Shown here in pieces: positions 39,967 to 48,805 of a stretch of DNA of 56,228 nucleotides (position 1 is the stretch's first letter; the number at the start of each line of letters is the position of its first letter). The translations under genes were made by a program, and so were the position numbers. Origin of the DNA: Pseudomonas sp. ISL-84 (GTDB lineage Bacteria > Bacillota > Bacilli > Bacillales > Cytobacillaceae). Location: contig JAGGRA010000012.1 in NCBI GenBank assembly GCA_018613035.1, positions 1-56,228 on the forward strand. The letters run 5' to 3'. Under the pieces are notes generated by a model. It did not search any database. It was given only the letters and a program-made list of their open reading frames with translations, and was not told where the DNA came from.

Positions 39967-40678
39967 GACTGTAGACAACCTCGATGAAAATCGGATTTGC
40001 TACTAACGGGTTCTTTTACCTGTCACAAAAATCCAATGTGTATTTTAAAATGACCATCAATTTGTATGTGAATTTGATGGTCATTTTTCATTGATATAAC
40101 GCGAATAATTCTAAAAACAGGCTTGAAACTGTGGTCCAATTTGTATTTCGAAATGTAAGGTTACAGAGATTTCTGTTACCTCGCAAATTGGATTGCAAAA
40201 TGCTGTGTTTTTTAGTTACAATACTAAGTTTCTCTTTGGCTCTGTAATTATTCATTGATGATTTTCCTATAGGTATGAGAATTAATAGGCGGAGAATTTC
40301 CGGCTAAAGTATATAGAGGAAGCTTAAGAAGCAGAGATAAGCGGAGGAATTCCGGTTAACTGCTCTAAATAAGCCAAAATTCAAAGATTTGGATCATATA
40401 AGCGAAAAAGCTCCGCTTATTCTTAAGGAAATATGGGTATTTCCCCTTTTAAACGGAATTTTTCCGGTTATTTTCAAACACAGTGAAATCAACATTTAGT
40501 TTTATAACAGTACTTTGGCCATAAATTGCATTATACACTAGATGGCACTTTGTAATATTCTTACATAACAAAAAGCCCTGCATTTTGCAGGACAAAATGT
40601 ATAACAAATATAAGCAGATCTTCAAACGTATTATTATAAAAAGTGACAGGTATCGGAACCCGTTGATTTGCTACAGTC
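39967..40678. repeat. Gene-free 712-bp segment with inverted-repeat ends
   Basis: GACTGTAG at 39967-39974 is matched by CTACAGTC at 40671-40678. Further in, AACGGGTTC and TACCTGTCAC with three bases between (40005-40026) are matched in reverse at 40643-40664. Inside are strong hairpins at 40047-40088 (AAAATGACCATCAA arm) and 40573-40588, and four quasi-palindromes at 40285-40470. No credible ORF is seen. It looks like a non-autonomous mobile segment or a structured noncoding locus. Confidence 0.5.
40285..40470. repeat. Array of four GCGGA...TCCGG quasi-palindromes
   Basis: Units centred near 40296, 40348, 40409 and 40460 share the pattern ATAAGCGGA-N4-TTCCGGTTA, a dyad of about 22 bp. Centre spacings are about 52, 61 and 51 bp. 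No ORF is present. Each unit could be a protein-binding dyad or a small hairpin. Confidence 0.6.
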
Positions 40679-40706
40679 TTTTTTATTCCGTCTTTGAAAT
40701 GGGCCT

Positions 40707-40834
40707 GTTGATTTCCGTTCCAGGTGCTTCGCTTTCCCGGGCTGCCCGGGGAGCCTCCTCGTCACTCCGCTCCTGAGGGGGCTCCCCTGACCCTTGTTCC
40801 CGCAGGAGTCTTTGCACCTTCCACTCCAATCAAA
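40707..40834. repeat. GTTGATT element copy 1 (about 128 bp, MITE-like)
   Basis: It starts GTTGATTTCCGTTCC and ends CCACTCCAATCAA, so the ends are inverted repeats. The GC-rich middle contains GGGAGCCTCCTCG, GGGGGCTCCCCTG and CCCGCAGGAGTC. Copy 4 at 53937-54066 shares the order of these blocks. Confidence 0.75.
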
Positions 40835-40861
40835 GATGAATCACCAGTTATGGGGGATTTT

Positions 40862-41461
40862 TTATGTTCTCACTGTATAAAGCTGACCATCAACAGCAAA
40901 TGAAATTCGTCCTGTTTCCTCAGAAACAATAATGACAACTGCATCCGTCTTCTCTGTAATTCCCAATGCAGCCCTATGTCTTGTCCCCAACTTCTTCCCC
41001 TCTATGCTTTTCCTTGCTAGAGGTAAAATGTTGCCTGCCGAGACTATCATATCTTCTCTTATTAGGGTCCCTCCATCATGGAGAGGATTTCCGGGATAAA
41101 AGATCGTTTCCAGCAAGGTATGGCTAACCTTTGCACCAATTGGCGTTCCATTATGCAGATAATCATCTAGCGGCTGTTTTCTCTCCACGACAATGAGCCC
41201 GCCATGCCTTTTTTCCGATAAATGCTGGGCGGCCAATGACAAGTTTGAATATTCCTTTGTATATGGTGATAAATAAGATTGCAAATAATAAGTGGAAGCA
41301 ATGTTGTGGGCATCTGTCACCATCTTCTGCAATCTTTCAAAATCGGATAAAATACAGCAGTTGAAGTCCTCCAGCGTTTTGGAAAGTGAATGAAGCTGCT
41401 GATCTATATTGCCAATATATCGGTTTAAGTCATTACGATATTGTTCCTCGCCATAAATCAC
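40862..41461 (-). CDS. cdaS: Diadenylate cyclase CdaS (sporulation type)
   Basis: The enzyme makes c-di-AMP from two ATP. GGAGG lies seven bases before GTG at 41461, giving 199 residues (B. subtilis CdaS 207). The N-terminal helical YojJ domain (about 1-70) is the autoinhibitory part of CdaS. The DAC domain follows: GGLIVVERK, NPLHDGGTLIRED and GTRHRAALGI. The usual DGA motif reads DGG here, while the RHR motif is intact. CdaS acts in the forespore in Bacillus. KtrD nearby belongs to a c-di-AMP-controlled transporter family. Confidence 0.88.
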   Translation of the reverse strand: MIYGEEQYRNDLNRYIGNIDQQLHSLSKTLEDFNCCILSDFERLQKMVTDAHNIASTYYLQSYLSPYTKEYSNLSLAAQHLSEKRHGGLIVVERKQPLDDYLHNGTPIGAKVSHTLLETIFYPGNPLHDGGTLIREDMIVSAGNILPLARKSIEGKKLGTRHRAALGITEKTDAVVIIVSEETGRISFAVDGQLYTVRT

Positions 41462-41542
41462 TGGACTTCCTCCAATCATTTTTTATATTAGTACCTTTTC
41501 CTGTTAAAAAATATTTATCCACTTACATACTTAACAGAAGAG

Positions 41543-41735
41543 TCTGTTAAAGCTCTGTGTTGGCACCCTGTTGATTAAAACGGAAGTCGCGCTTTCCTCA
41601 GGAGGCTTATTGTAAGTGCCAGCGGGACAAGCGAGTCAAAGGGAGTCCCTGCAGGCTTAATGCTTGAAGGGGATCCCTGACTATCCGCGGAGAAGCGGAC
41701 GCCTGGATCGAAAATTAGCTGCCCAGTTTAACAGA
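41543..41735. repeat. Related element with TCTGTTAAA ends (193 bp)
   Basis: Perfect 9-bp terminal inverted repeats TCTGTTAAA (41543-41551) and TTTAACAGA (41727-41735) enclose CCTGTTGATTAAAACGG and a GC-rich middle. The left end matches that of the element near 46599. No ORF is present in 41480-41796. Confidence 0.65.
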
Positions 41736-41796
41736 AATAGGTTTAGAAACCGTAAAAAAGGATTAAATATAAGTATTACGCAACGAGGTGATAGAC

Positions 41797-42393
41797 ATGT
41801 TTGAGATTTTGGCAAAACAATTTGAAAAACCTGAAGGAATAATGGGTAAACTTGCGGGCAAAATTATGTATTTTGAAAACCGCAAGATTAATAAATGGAC
41901 AGTAGGAAAACTCAAGATAAAACGCAGAGATTCTATTTTAGAGGTGGGTTACGGTCCCGGATACAGCATTCGTTATATTATGGACAATTACCGCCATGTG
42001 GAAGCTGATGGAGTCGACGTTTCAAGAGATATGAAATCAGCTGCCGCAAAGCTGAATGACGATTGTATCCAGCAAGGGAAAGTCAGGTTGTTCGTTAAGG
42101 ACATACATGATTTCTTACCTGATAAAAAATATAACAAGATCTTCTCTGTTAACAATTATCCTTTATGGACCAAACCAAGAGAATCCTTGCAGTATTTATA
42201 CGGAATGCTTGAAAGCAAGGGAAAGATCGCGATTACAGTGCAGCCGCGAGAAGAAGGAGCAAATGAAACGATAACGAAAAGTCTGGGACATGTAATGAAA
42301 GCAGATATGGAAGCAGCCGGCTTCCATTCCATATCTGTTTCTTATAAGAATGCACGCCCAGTGTTAGCAGTCTGTGTAACAGGAATTAAATAA
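41797..42393 (+). CDS. Class I SAM-dependent methyltransferase
   Basis: GAGGTGAT precedes ATG at 41797, giving 198 residues. Motif I is ILEVGYGPGYS, followed by the acidic SAM-ribose loop GVDVSRDM, motif post-II DIHDFLPDKKYNKIFSVN and a KGKIAITVQPREE strand. The fold matches small-molecule methyltransferases of the ubiquinone/menaquinone-like group, but the substrate is unknown. A bidirectional terminator follows. Confidence 0.85.
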   Translation: MFEILAKQFEKPEGIMGKLAGKIMYFENRKINKWTVGKLKIKRRDSILEVGYGPGYSIRYIMDNYRHVEADGVDVSRDMKSAAAKLNDDCIQQGKVRLFVKDIHDFLPDKKYNKIFSVNNYPLWTKPRESLQYLYGMLESKGKIAITVQPREEGANETITKSLGHVMKADMEAAGFHSISVSYKNARPVLAVCVTGIK

Positions 42394-42400
42394 ATAATTT

Positions 42401-42436
42401 AAAAGGAGTGGAGAAATGATATTCTCCACTCCTTTT
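42401..42436. terminator. Bidirectional intrinsic terminator
   Basis: AAAAGGAGTGGAGAA/TTCTCCACTCCTTTT arms with an ATGATA loop serve the methyltransferase and the TPM gene. Confidence 0.9.
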
Positions 42437-42446
42437 GTGTGCTGCA

Positions 42447-43187
42447 TTACCAGCCGCGGCTGGCGCCTCCGCCTCCGGAAGAACCGCCTCCCCCTCCACG
42501 GGGACCGCCGCCTCCACCCCCTCCGCCTCTTGAGAGGATGGATAAAATGGCATATGAAAATGCTCCGCCAAAAAATTTTATATCAAGGAATAAAAAACCG
42601 ACGACAATAATGATGAGCAGCCAGGATGGAATGCCTACCCCAGTGTCTTGGGTTTCGGCATTGGCATTTCCGCCATTGCCCTGCACAATATTTTCTCCGG
42701 CAGCCTCCTGTGCAAGAATCTTATAGGTTTCAACAATTGCCCTATTCGGCTGTCCTGCCTGAAGATTCGGGATTGTATACTGATCCAGGATCCTGCCGGC
42801 TTTTCCATCAGGAATCCGCCCTTCAAGTCCATATCCAACCTCAATTCGAACCTGACGATCCTCCATGGCAACTACTAATAAAACACCATTATTTTTTGCA
42901 GCGCTTCCTATTCCATATGTACGAAAAGCTTCATTTGTGTACTCTTCGATCGGCCTGCCTCCGGTCGTATCAACGGTAAGGACAGCAATCTGCGCAGAAG
43001 TCTGATCCTCGATCTGCCTGCCTAAATGATTTAAATCATATTTCTCCTGGTCATTAAGAACATTTGCAAAATCCTGAACATAAATGTCTCCGACCGGCTG
43101 GGGTATATGCTCATCTGCATGAGCTGGCAATACCCCTATTGCCAAAAGCAATATTAGCAGGATCGAGCTGATCCTGTGAATGGTCAT
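42447..43187 (-). CDS. TPM-domain membrane protein with glycine-rich tail
   Basis: The 246-residue protein has a signal peptide (about 1-24, ending PAHADE). The TPM/repair_PSII domain (about 30-160) shows VQDFANVLNDQEKYDLNHLGRQIE, TGGRPIEEYTNEAFRTYGIGS and RQVRIEVGYGLEGRIPDGKAG. A transmembrane helix (about 185-205) leads into a C-terminal tail of Gly/Arg/Ser repeats. Such proteins are membrane-anchored with an extracytoplasmic TPM domain. It overlaps lemA by 4 bases, a pairing common in bacteria. The precise role is unknown. Confidence 0.88.
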   Translation of the reverse strand: MTIHRISSILLILLLAIGVLPAHADEHIPQPVGDIYVQDFANVLNDQEKYDLNHLGRQIEDQTSAQIAVLTVDTTGGRPIEEYTNEAFRTYGIGSAAKNNGVLLVVAMEDRQVRIEVGYGLEGRIPDGKAGRILDQYTIPNLQAGQPNRAIVETYKILAQEAAGENIVQGNGGNANAETQDTGVGIPSWLLIIIVVGFLFLDIKFFGGAFSYAILSILSRGGGGGGGGPRGGGGGSSGGGGASRGW

Positions 43188-43762
43188 TCTCCATTGCCTC
43201 CAAAGTCAACTTCCGGCGCTTCATTAGCCAGCGGATCGGCCCTAAAGTATTCTTTTTCATCAAAGCCAGTAATTCCGGCTACGATCGCACCTGGAAACCT
43301 TTTTACTTTCTTGTTATACACAGCAACCTGGTCATTGTAATCCTTTCGGGCAACGGAAATTCGATTTTCAGTGCCGGCAAGCTCGTCCATTAATTGAGTA
43401 AATTGCTTATCCGCTTTTAAATTTGGATAGTTTTCAACCACAACAAGTAATCTGCTCAAAGCGCTTGATAACTCGGCATTTGCTGCAGCTTCCTCTTCAG
43501 GAGACCGCGCACCGGCCAATCTTGCACGAGCATCAGAAATTGCCTGAATCGTCTCCTTTTCATGAGCAGCATAACCTTTTACCGTATTCACCAGGTTCGG
43601 TATTAAGTCCAGCCTCCTCTGCAGCTGGTTCTCAATTTGCGAATATGCCTGGTCTACATTTTCCTCTGCATTTACAAATCCGTTATAGCTGGACATCAGC
43701 ATCATCCCCAGCACTACAACTACCGCAATAACGGCTATTAAAACTCCCATTCCTTTTTTCAT
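43184..43762 (-). CDS. lemA: LemA family protein
   Basis: GGAGTGG precedes ATG at 43762, giving 192 residues. An N-terminal transmembrane helix (GVLIAVIAVVVVLGMML) is followed by the helical LemA domain with NGFVNAEENVDQAYSQIENQLQRRLDLIPNLV, the family hallmark, and the YNKKVKRFPGAIVAG region. LemA proteins are membrane-anchored helical bundles of unclear function, often encoded with TPM/YgcG-like proteins as here. Confidence 0.9.
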   Translation of the reverse strand: MKKGMGVLIAVIAVVVVLGMMLMSSYNGFVNAEENVDQAYSQIENQLQRRLDLIPNLVNTVKGYAAHEKETIQAISDARARLAGARSPEEEAAANAELSSALSRLLVVVENYPNLKADKQFTQLMDELAGTENRISVARKDYNDQVAVYNKKVKRFPGAIVAGITGFDEKEYFRADPLANEAPEVDFGGNGE

Positions 43763-43937
43763 ATTTTGCGCCACTCCTGTTTCTAAGTTGTATTGTGCCA
43801 CTTGCATGGTATTTTTCCTTTTTTGAGTGGATGTTAAACCTTAGGAAGGTTTTGAGCATTGGGAATGTTGACCAGGGAAGAGTGAGGCACCAAACAAACA
43901 ACCGAAACCCATTCCGGGCTCCGGTCCAAATTTTCTC

Positions 43938-44930
43938 TTATTGAATAAAGTTTTTCGCAATAAGCTCGCTAAATTCAGGTTTGTCTTTAAGGAATTTTAA
44001 AGTATAGGATGAATCAGCAAATGCTTGGATGGCTTCGGCGTTCACTTCATAGGTGAATCCGATTCTTTCCCAGGCGCGGTCTACTACTTCTTTTTCAAGC
44101 TCCTGGCCTGTAACTTCCTTAATATCTTTAATGGTAATTGCTTTTGCCTCTTCGGGATTTTCTTCGATGAATTTTACAGCGTCCTTATGAGCGTCTACGA
44201 TTTTCTGCACTTTATCAGGGCTATTTTTTACCGCTTCGCCAGTTGCTACTAATACTGATGCAGGTAAAGTTTCACCGAAGGATACTTCATCCCAGCCGAT
44301 TACGACTTGAGCATTTGTTTCCTGTTCAATTACTGCTGCCCATGGTTCAGGAGCAACTGCAATATCAACTTTTCCAGTTTTCAGCATACTTGCATACTGA
44401 GCAGGGTTACCTGTCAGATGCTTCATTGTGCCGCCGATTCGGGCAGATGTGATGCCAGCTTCTTCTAAATACGTTTCATACTGAACATCGTGTGTGCAGC
44501 CAACACCTGGAGTGATAAACGTTTTCCCTTGGAAATCTTCAAGGGAGTTGATTTCTACCCCTTCTCTCGCAAGGACAACCGTCCCGCCAGTCGAGGCTCC
44601 CGCGATGACTTTCACATCTGCTCCAGTTGAGTAGTTGTTCATTGCTGGCCCTGGCCCAACAAGACCGGCATCTATGTCGCCAGTTTTAAGGGCTGTCATG
44701 AATGAACCGCCTTCAGCAAATGTTTTATATTCCACTTTTGTTCCATCCCCAAGCTGCTTTTCAAAGTAGCCCTGGTCTTTTGCCACCATTGCTGGGACAT
44801 GATTGATGTTCGGAAAATATCCGATGACAATTTTGTCTTCGCTTCCGCTGCTCTTTTCAGATGAACCGCAGCCTGCAAGCAGCCCCGCGAATGTGAATAA
44901 TACAGCGATCCATATAAATACCTTTTTCAT
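43938..44930 (-). CDS. ABC substrate-binding lipoprotein (SsuA/TauA/NrtA family)
   Basis: The 330-residue precursor has a lipoprotein signal with lipobox LLAGC (Cys21), then a low-complexity GSSEKSS linker. The mature part is a two-lobed periplasmic-binding fold: VIGYFPNINHVPAMVAKDQGYFEK, GDIDAGLVGPGPAMNN and KVDIAVAPEPWAAV. The family binds sulfonates, taurine, nitrate or thiamine precursors. It resembles B. subtilis YtlA. It is the third gene of the operon and AGGAGGGG precedes the ATG. Confidence 0.88.
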   Translation of the reverse strand: MKKVFIWIAVLFTFAGLLAGCGSSEKSSGSEDKIVIGYFPNINHVPAMVAKDQGYFEKQLGDGTKVEYKTFAEGGSFMTALKTGDIDAGLVGPGPAMNNYSTGADVKVIAGASTGGTVVLAREGVEINSLEDFQGKTFITPGVGCTHDVQYETYLEEAGITSARIGGTMKHLTGNPAQYASMLKTGKVDIAVAPEPWAAVIEQETNAQVVIGWDEVSFGETLPASVLVATGEAVKNSPDKVQKIVDAHKDAVKFIEENPEEAKAITIKDIKEVTGQELEKEVVDRAWERIGFTYEVNAEAIQAFADSSYTLKFLKDKPEFSELIAKNFIQ

Positions 44931-44945
44931 ATTTACCCCTCCTGA

Positions 44946-45701
44946 TTAAGACTCAAGTCCCCATTTTTTTATAACTGATTTTTCAATGCGCTGGAAGATT
45001 AATTGGTCGACGATCATCCCAATCGTACCAATGATAATCATGACGCCAATAACAATATCCATTCTTCCAAAATCTGAAGCATATCGCAGCGTATATCCCA
45101 ATCCTGGACCAGTGCTTAAAAGCTCACCGGCCATCAATGCCCGCCACGCGAATGCCCATGCAAGACGGGATCCAGTGACGACATATGGTATAGAAGCTGG
45201 GAAGATAACCCTTGTGAATAGGTCAATCCCATTTGCCCCCATGGTTTGTGCTGCTTTTATATATAAAGGTGATACATTCTTGATTCCTGTCCGCATATTC
45301 AGTGCCATTACAAATGTTCCGCCAAGAATAGTTACAAAAATAACCGCCTTTTCATTTAGACCGAACCACATAATAGCGATAGGCAGCCACACAATGCTCG
45401 GAACACTCTGCAGGGCAAGAATGACAGCTCCCAATGTGTCATCGGCTGTCTTCGATTTTCCAAGAAGAATGCCAATTAATGTACCGATTACAAGGCTAAT
45501 GGCCAACCCTACTGCAAGACGTTTAAAGCTCGCGATTAAATCATATATGAGTGTTTTATCCTGAAACCCTTCCACCAAAGCGCTGAAAACACTGGACAAA
45601 GAAGGGAAAATTAGCGGATGCCATAGCTCCAGCCGGGAACCAGCCTCCCAAAAAGCGATGATGGCAGCGAAGAAGATAATTCGTTTAATGGCTGTTTGCA
45701 T
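44946..45701 (-). CDS. ABC permease (SsuC/TauC family)
   Basis: GAGG lies before ATG at 45701 (MQTAIKRII), giving 251 residues; the frame extends five codons further. About six transmembrane helices are present, with the EAA loop around MRTGIKNVSPLYIKAAQTMGA and the substrate-path helix FTRVIFPASIPYVVTGSRLAWAFA. It pairs with the ATPase at 45685 and the lipoprotein at 43938, forming a sulfonate/nitrate-type importer resembling YtlD. The exact substrate is not readable. Confidence 0.88.
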   Translation of the reverse strand: MQTAIKRIIFFAAIIAFWEAGSRLELWHPLIFPSLSSVFSALVEGFQDKTLIYDLIASFKRLAVGLAISLVIGTLIGILLGKSKTADDTLGAVILALQSVPSIVWLPIAIMWFGLNEKAVIFVTILGGTFVMALNMRTGIKNVSPLYIKAAQTMGANGIDLFTRVIFPASIPYVVTGSRLAWAFAWRALMAGELLSTGPGLGYTLRYASDFGRMDIVIGVMIIIGTIGMIVDQLIFQRIEKSVIKKWGLES

Positions 45702-46473
45702 ATTGAAGTTCCTCACTTACGACTTTGTCAATTTCCTTCTTTAAATAACTCATAATATGATCTTCAATCTCCAGCATTTCTTTTTTGTATTCTTCACGCG
45801 GTCTTGGAATATCTACAGTGATGTCCTGTAAAATAGTACCCGGTTTTGTACCCATCACAATGATCCGATCTGAAAGCTTAATAGATTCAGAGATACTATG
45901 AGTGACAAACAAAATCGTTTTCTTCGTCTCGGTCCAGATATTCTCAAGCTGCACGTGTAAGCGGGAGCGGGTTTGCTCATCAAGGGCACCAAAAGGTTCA
46001 TCCATTAGAAGTGTCTCTGGATTCATGGCAAGTGCTCTTGCAATTGCAACCCGCTGCTGCATTCCCCCTGATAGTTCATGGGGATAGTGAGATAAATACT
46101 TCCCCAGCTGAACCATTTGCAGGTATTTTAGTGCGACTTCCTCTGCATCCTTCTTCTTCATTTCTTTTTTCAAAGGGAATGTAACATTTTCCATAACTGT
46201 TAACCAGGGAAATAGGGCAGCTTGCTGAAAAACCATTCCCCTGTCCTTGCCAGGTTTAGTGATGGTATTTCCATCAATAAGAATTTGTCCGGAGGTTGTT
46301 TTAGTCAAACCTGCAACGATTGATAGAAGCGTGGATTTCCCGCATCCGGATGGGCCCAGTATCGAAACAAACTCCCCTTTGCCAACCGAAAGATTAATAC
46401 CCTTCAATACAACCACAGGCTGATTTTCTTTATCGCTATATTGTTTATGAACTTCATTTATCTCAATGAACAC
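45685..46473 (-). CDS. ABC ATPase (SsuB/TauB/NrtD family)
   Basis: The 262-residue ATPase has a GTG start preceded by AGGTGAT. Walker A is GPSGCGKST, Q-loop MVFQQAALFPWL, signature LSGGMQQRVAIARA, Walker B LLMDEPFGALD and the switch FVTHSISES. It is the first gene of the importer operon and overlaps the permease gene by 17 bases. It corresponds to YtlC-type proteins. A near-consensus sigma-A promoter lies 51 bases upstream. Confidence 0.9.
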   Translation of the reverse strand: MFIEINEVHKQYSDKENQPVVVLKGINLSVGKGEFVSILGPSGCGKSTLLSIVAGLTKTTSGQILIDGNTITKPGKDRGMVFQQAALFPWLTVMENVTFPLKKEMKKKDAEEVALKYLQMVQLGKYLSHYPHELSGGMQQRVAIARALAMNPETLLMDEPFGALDEQTRSRLHVQLENIWTETKKTILFVTHSISESIKLSDRIIVMGTKPGTILQDITVDIPRPREEYKKEMLEIEDHIMSYLKKEIDKVVSEELQYANSH

Positions 46474-46523
46474 TTAAATCACCTATTCCTATAAAACATA
46501 TTAATTTACTCGGATTACTTGTA

Positions 46524-46551
46524 ATTATAATGTATTCAACCTGCATGTCAA
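46524..46551 (-). promoter_or_regulatory. Sigma-A promoter of the ABC importer operon
   Basis: Read leftward, TTGACA (46546-46551) and TATAAT (46524-46529) are both perfect, with a 16-bp spacer, 51 bases before the GTG of the ATPase gene. Confidence 0.8.
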
Positions 46552-46598
46552 CCTTTCTTGTGAAAATTTTTAAAAATGGGCTTTTTCAAAAAAATGGA

Positions 46599-46740
46599 TC
46601 TGTTAATCTTACCTGTTGATTTCCGCTCAAAAAGCTAAGCGAACCGCGGGCAGTCCTACGCTCCTCAAGCATTAAGCCTGCGGGGTTTTCCGTTTGACTC
46701 GCACTCCCGCAAGATACTCCCGCCTTCCGCTCTAATCAAC
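46599..46740. repeat. GTTGATT element copy 3
   Basis: TCTGTTAA (46599) precedes GTTGATTTCCGCTC (46615) and the element ends CCGCTCTAATCAAC (46740), an inverted repeat of the start. It lies between the importer promoter and the trp terminator. The middle is diverged from copies 1 and 4. Confidence 0.7.
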
Positions 46741-46780
46741 AAAGTGCCAAAATCAACATGCGCAAAGCCCCAAAAATAAT

Positions 46781-46814
46781 AATGAGCTTCCTCCGATTTA
46801 GGAGAAAGCTCATT
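46781..46814 (-). terminator. Intrinsic terminator of the trp operon
   Basis: AATGAGCTT-CCTCC arm pairs with GGAG-AAGCTCATT and reads leftward into ATTATTATTTTTG, a few bases after the trpA stop codon. Confidence 0.8.
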
Positions 46815-46817
46815 CTA

Positions 46818-47603
46818 TTACACCTTAATTTTCTCTGCTTTAGATGCAGCAATCAGCACTTCAATTTCAGTCAAGTTCCCGCTCTCAAACAGGTCAATAA
46901 TCTTGCTTCCGACTATGACGCCATCACAATGCATATTCATTTTTTCAACATGTGAAGGCTCGGAGATTCCGAATCCTGCAAGGACCGGTATCGGGCTGAC
47001 CTCCTTCACCTTTTCAAGGTGTTTGCCAAGCTCTTCATTAAATCCTTTTCTTGCACCAGTAATACCGTTAACCGTTACGGCATATAAAAAGCCTTTTCCC
47101 CTGGCTGCAATTTCCTGAATTCGCTCTATTGGACTCGTTAAGGTTACGAGCCGGATAATCTCAATTCCAGCCCGCTCTGCAATAGGAGCGATAATTTCTT
47201 CTTCCTCAGCTGGGAGATCAGGGAGAATTAAGCCATCCACACCCGCCTTTGAGGCATCAGCAATAAAGTTCCCAATTCCATATGCCATGATCGGATTCAT
47301 GTAGGTCATAAAAACTAGCGGAATATGGACAATGGGGCGGATCTCAGCAATTTTTTCCATAACACCCCGAAGTGTTGTACCTGCCTGTAAAGCCCGGATT
47401 CCAGCCTGCTGGATAACAGGTCCATCTGCTACAGGATCTGAAAATGGGATACCAATTTCAATAGCTGTTGCTCCCGCTTTTTCCAGGAAAGTTATTTTTT
47501 CAGCCAGTGTGTCCAAGCCTCCATCACCAGCCATAATATATGGCACAAACGCTTTTTCATTATTTTTCTTTAGAGTTTGAAATACTTTTTCGATCCGGTT
47601 CAA
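46818..47603 (-). CDS. trpA: Tryptophan synthase alpha chain
   Basis: The 261-residue TIM barrel cleaves indole-3-glycerol phosphate to indole. The catalytic Glu is in [16 protein letters not shown] and Asp in [12 protein letters not shown]; the phosphate-binding end is [10 protein letters not shown] and [12 protein letters not shown]. It starts at a TTG overlapping the trpB stop (TTGA). It is the last gene of the trp operon. Confidence 0.96.
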   Translation of the reverse strand: MNRIEKVFQTLKKNNEKAFVPYIMAGDGGLDTLAEKITFLEKAGATAIEIGIPFSDPVADGPVIQQAGIRALQAGTTLRGVMEKIAEIRPIVHIPLVFMTYMNPIMAYGIGNFIADASKAGVDGLILPDLPAEEEEIIAPIAERAGIEIIRLVTLTSPIERIQEIAARGKGFLYAVTVNGITGARKGFNEELGKHLEKVKEVSPIPVLAGFGISEPSHVEKMNMHCDGVIVGSKIIDLFESGNLTEIEVLIAASKAEKIKV

Positions 47604-48805
47604 TTTCCTTCCCCTCCTAATCTGGCTCTTACTGTTTCTACATCTTTGTCGCCTCTGCCTGATAAGCAGATAACAAGTCCTTCATCTTTATTCATTTGCG
47701 GTGCCAGCTTCAAAGCATAGGCAACTGCATGGGAGCTTTCCAATGCAGGAATAATGCCTTCAAGCTTGCATAGCAGCTTTAATCCTTCCATTGCTTCATC
47801 ATCTGTAATGGATTCATATCTCGCTCTTCCGCTATCTTTTAAATAGCTGTGCTCCGGGCCGACACCGGGGTAATCAAGGCCAGCAGAAATCGAATGCGCT
47901 TCCTGAATTTGCCCGTGCTCATCCTGCAATAAATACATGAGTGCCCCATGAAGGACTCCTGGCGAGCCCTTTGTTAACGATGCGGCATGCTTTTCTGTAT
48001 CTGTACCTAAGCCTGCTGCTTCCACACCAATCATGCGTACACTTTCATCCTTTATAAAAGGATAAAACATGCCCATGGAGTTGCTGCCGCCGCCTATGCA
48101 GGCTACAACTGCGTCTGGAAGCTTTCCTTCTTTTTCAAGATATTGCTGCTTTGTTTCATTGCCTATAACACTTTGAAAATCGCGGACAATCATTGGAAAA
48201 GGATGCGGACCCATGACAGAGCCCAAAATATAATGGGTATCTTCTACGTTTGTCACCCAGTAGCGGAGGGCTTCGTTCACAGCATCCTTTAATGTCGCGC
48301 TGCCTGATTTAACACCTACCACTTTGGCTCCGAGCAGTTCCATCCGGAAAACGTTCAGCTGCTGCCTGCGGATATCCTCTTCACCCATAAAAATAATACA
48401 TTCCAGATTTAATAGCGCACAAGCCGTTGCTGTAGCCACACCATGCTGGCCTGCACCCGTTTCGGCAACAATTTTCCTTTTGCCCATTCTGGCGGCTAAT
48501 AGCGCCTGGCCCAATGAGTTGTTGATTTTATGTGCGCCTGTATGGTTTAAATCCTCCCGCTTAAGATAGATTTTCGCACCGCCTGCATATTTTGTGAGGT
48601 TATCAGCATAATATAATGGCGTTTCACGGCCGACATAATCCTTTAATAAAGCTCGGAGTTCCGCCTGAAAGCTCTCATCTGCACGTGCTTTTTTATATTC
48701 CTCTTCCAATTCAAGAATAGCCTGCATTAAGGTTTCCGGTACATATCTGCCCCCATATTCACCAAAGTGTCCCCGGTCATCTGGCAATGTATAAGTCGCT
48801 GTCAT
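47600..48805 (-). CDS. trpB: Tryptophan synthase beta chain
   Basis: The 401-residue PLP enzyme joins indole and serine to make tryptophan. The PLP lysine is in [15 protein letters not shown], followed by the substrate loop [13 protein letters not shown] and the phosphate-binding GGGSNSMG. It overlaps trpF by four bases (ATGA) and trpA by four, so translation is coupled and the two subunits are made in step. Length is standard for TrpB1. Confidence 0.97.
   Translation of the reverse strand: MTATYTLPDDRGHFGEYGGRYVPETLMQAILELEEEYKKARADESFQAELRALLKDYVGRETPLYYADNLTKYAGGAKIYLKREDLNHTGAHKINNSLGQALLAARMGKRKIVAETGAGQHGVATATACALLNLECIIFMGEEDIRRQQLNVFRMELLGAKVVGVKSGSATLKDAVNEALRYWVTNVEDTHYILGSVMGPHPFPMIVRDFQSVIGNETKQQYLEKEGKLPDAVVACIGGGSNSMGMFYPFIKDESVRMIGVEAAGLGTDTEKHAASLTKGSPGVLHGALMYLLQDEHGQIQEAHSISAGLDYPGVGPEHSYLKDSGRARYESITDDEAMEGLKLLCKLEGIIPALESSHAVAYALKLAPQMNKDEGLVICLSGRGDKDVETVRARLGGEGN

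Noticed and set aside
40591..40776. 62-codon rightward frame near 40.6 kb
   Set aside because: It starts in a hairpin and runs through the MITE-like repeat; no ribosome site and no conserved motif.
44986..45564. 192-codon rightward frame opposite the ABC permease
   Set aside because: Antisense shadow of a clear permease gene with no family motif.
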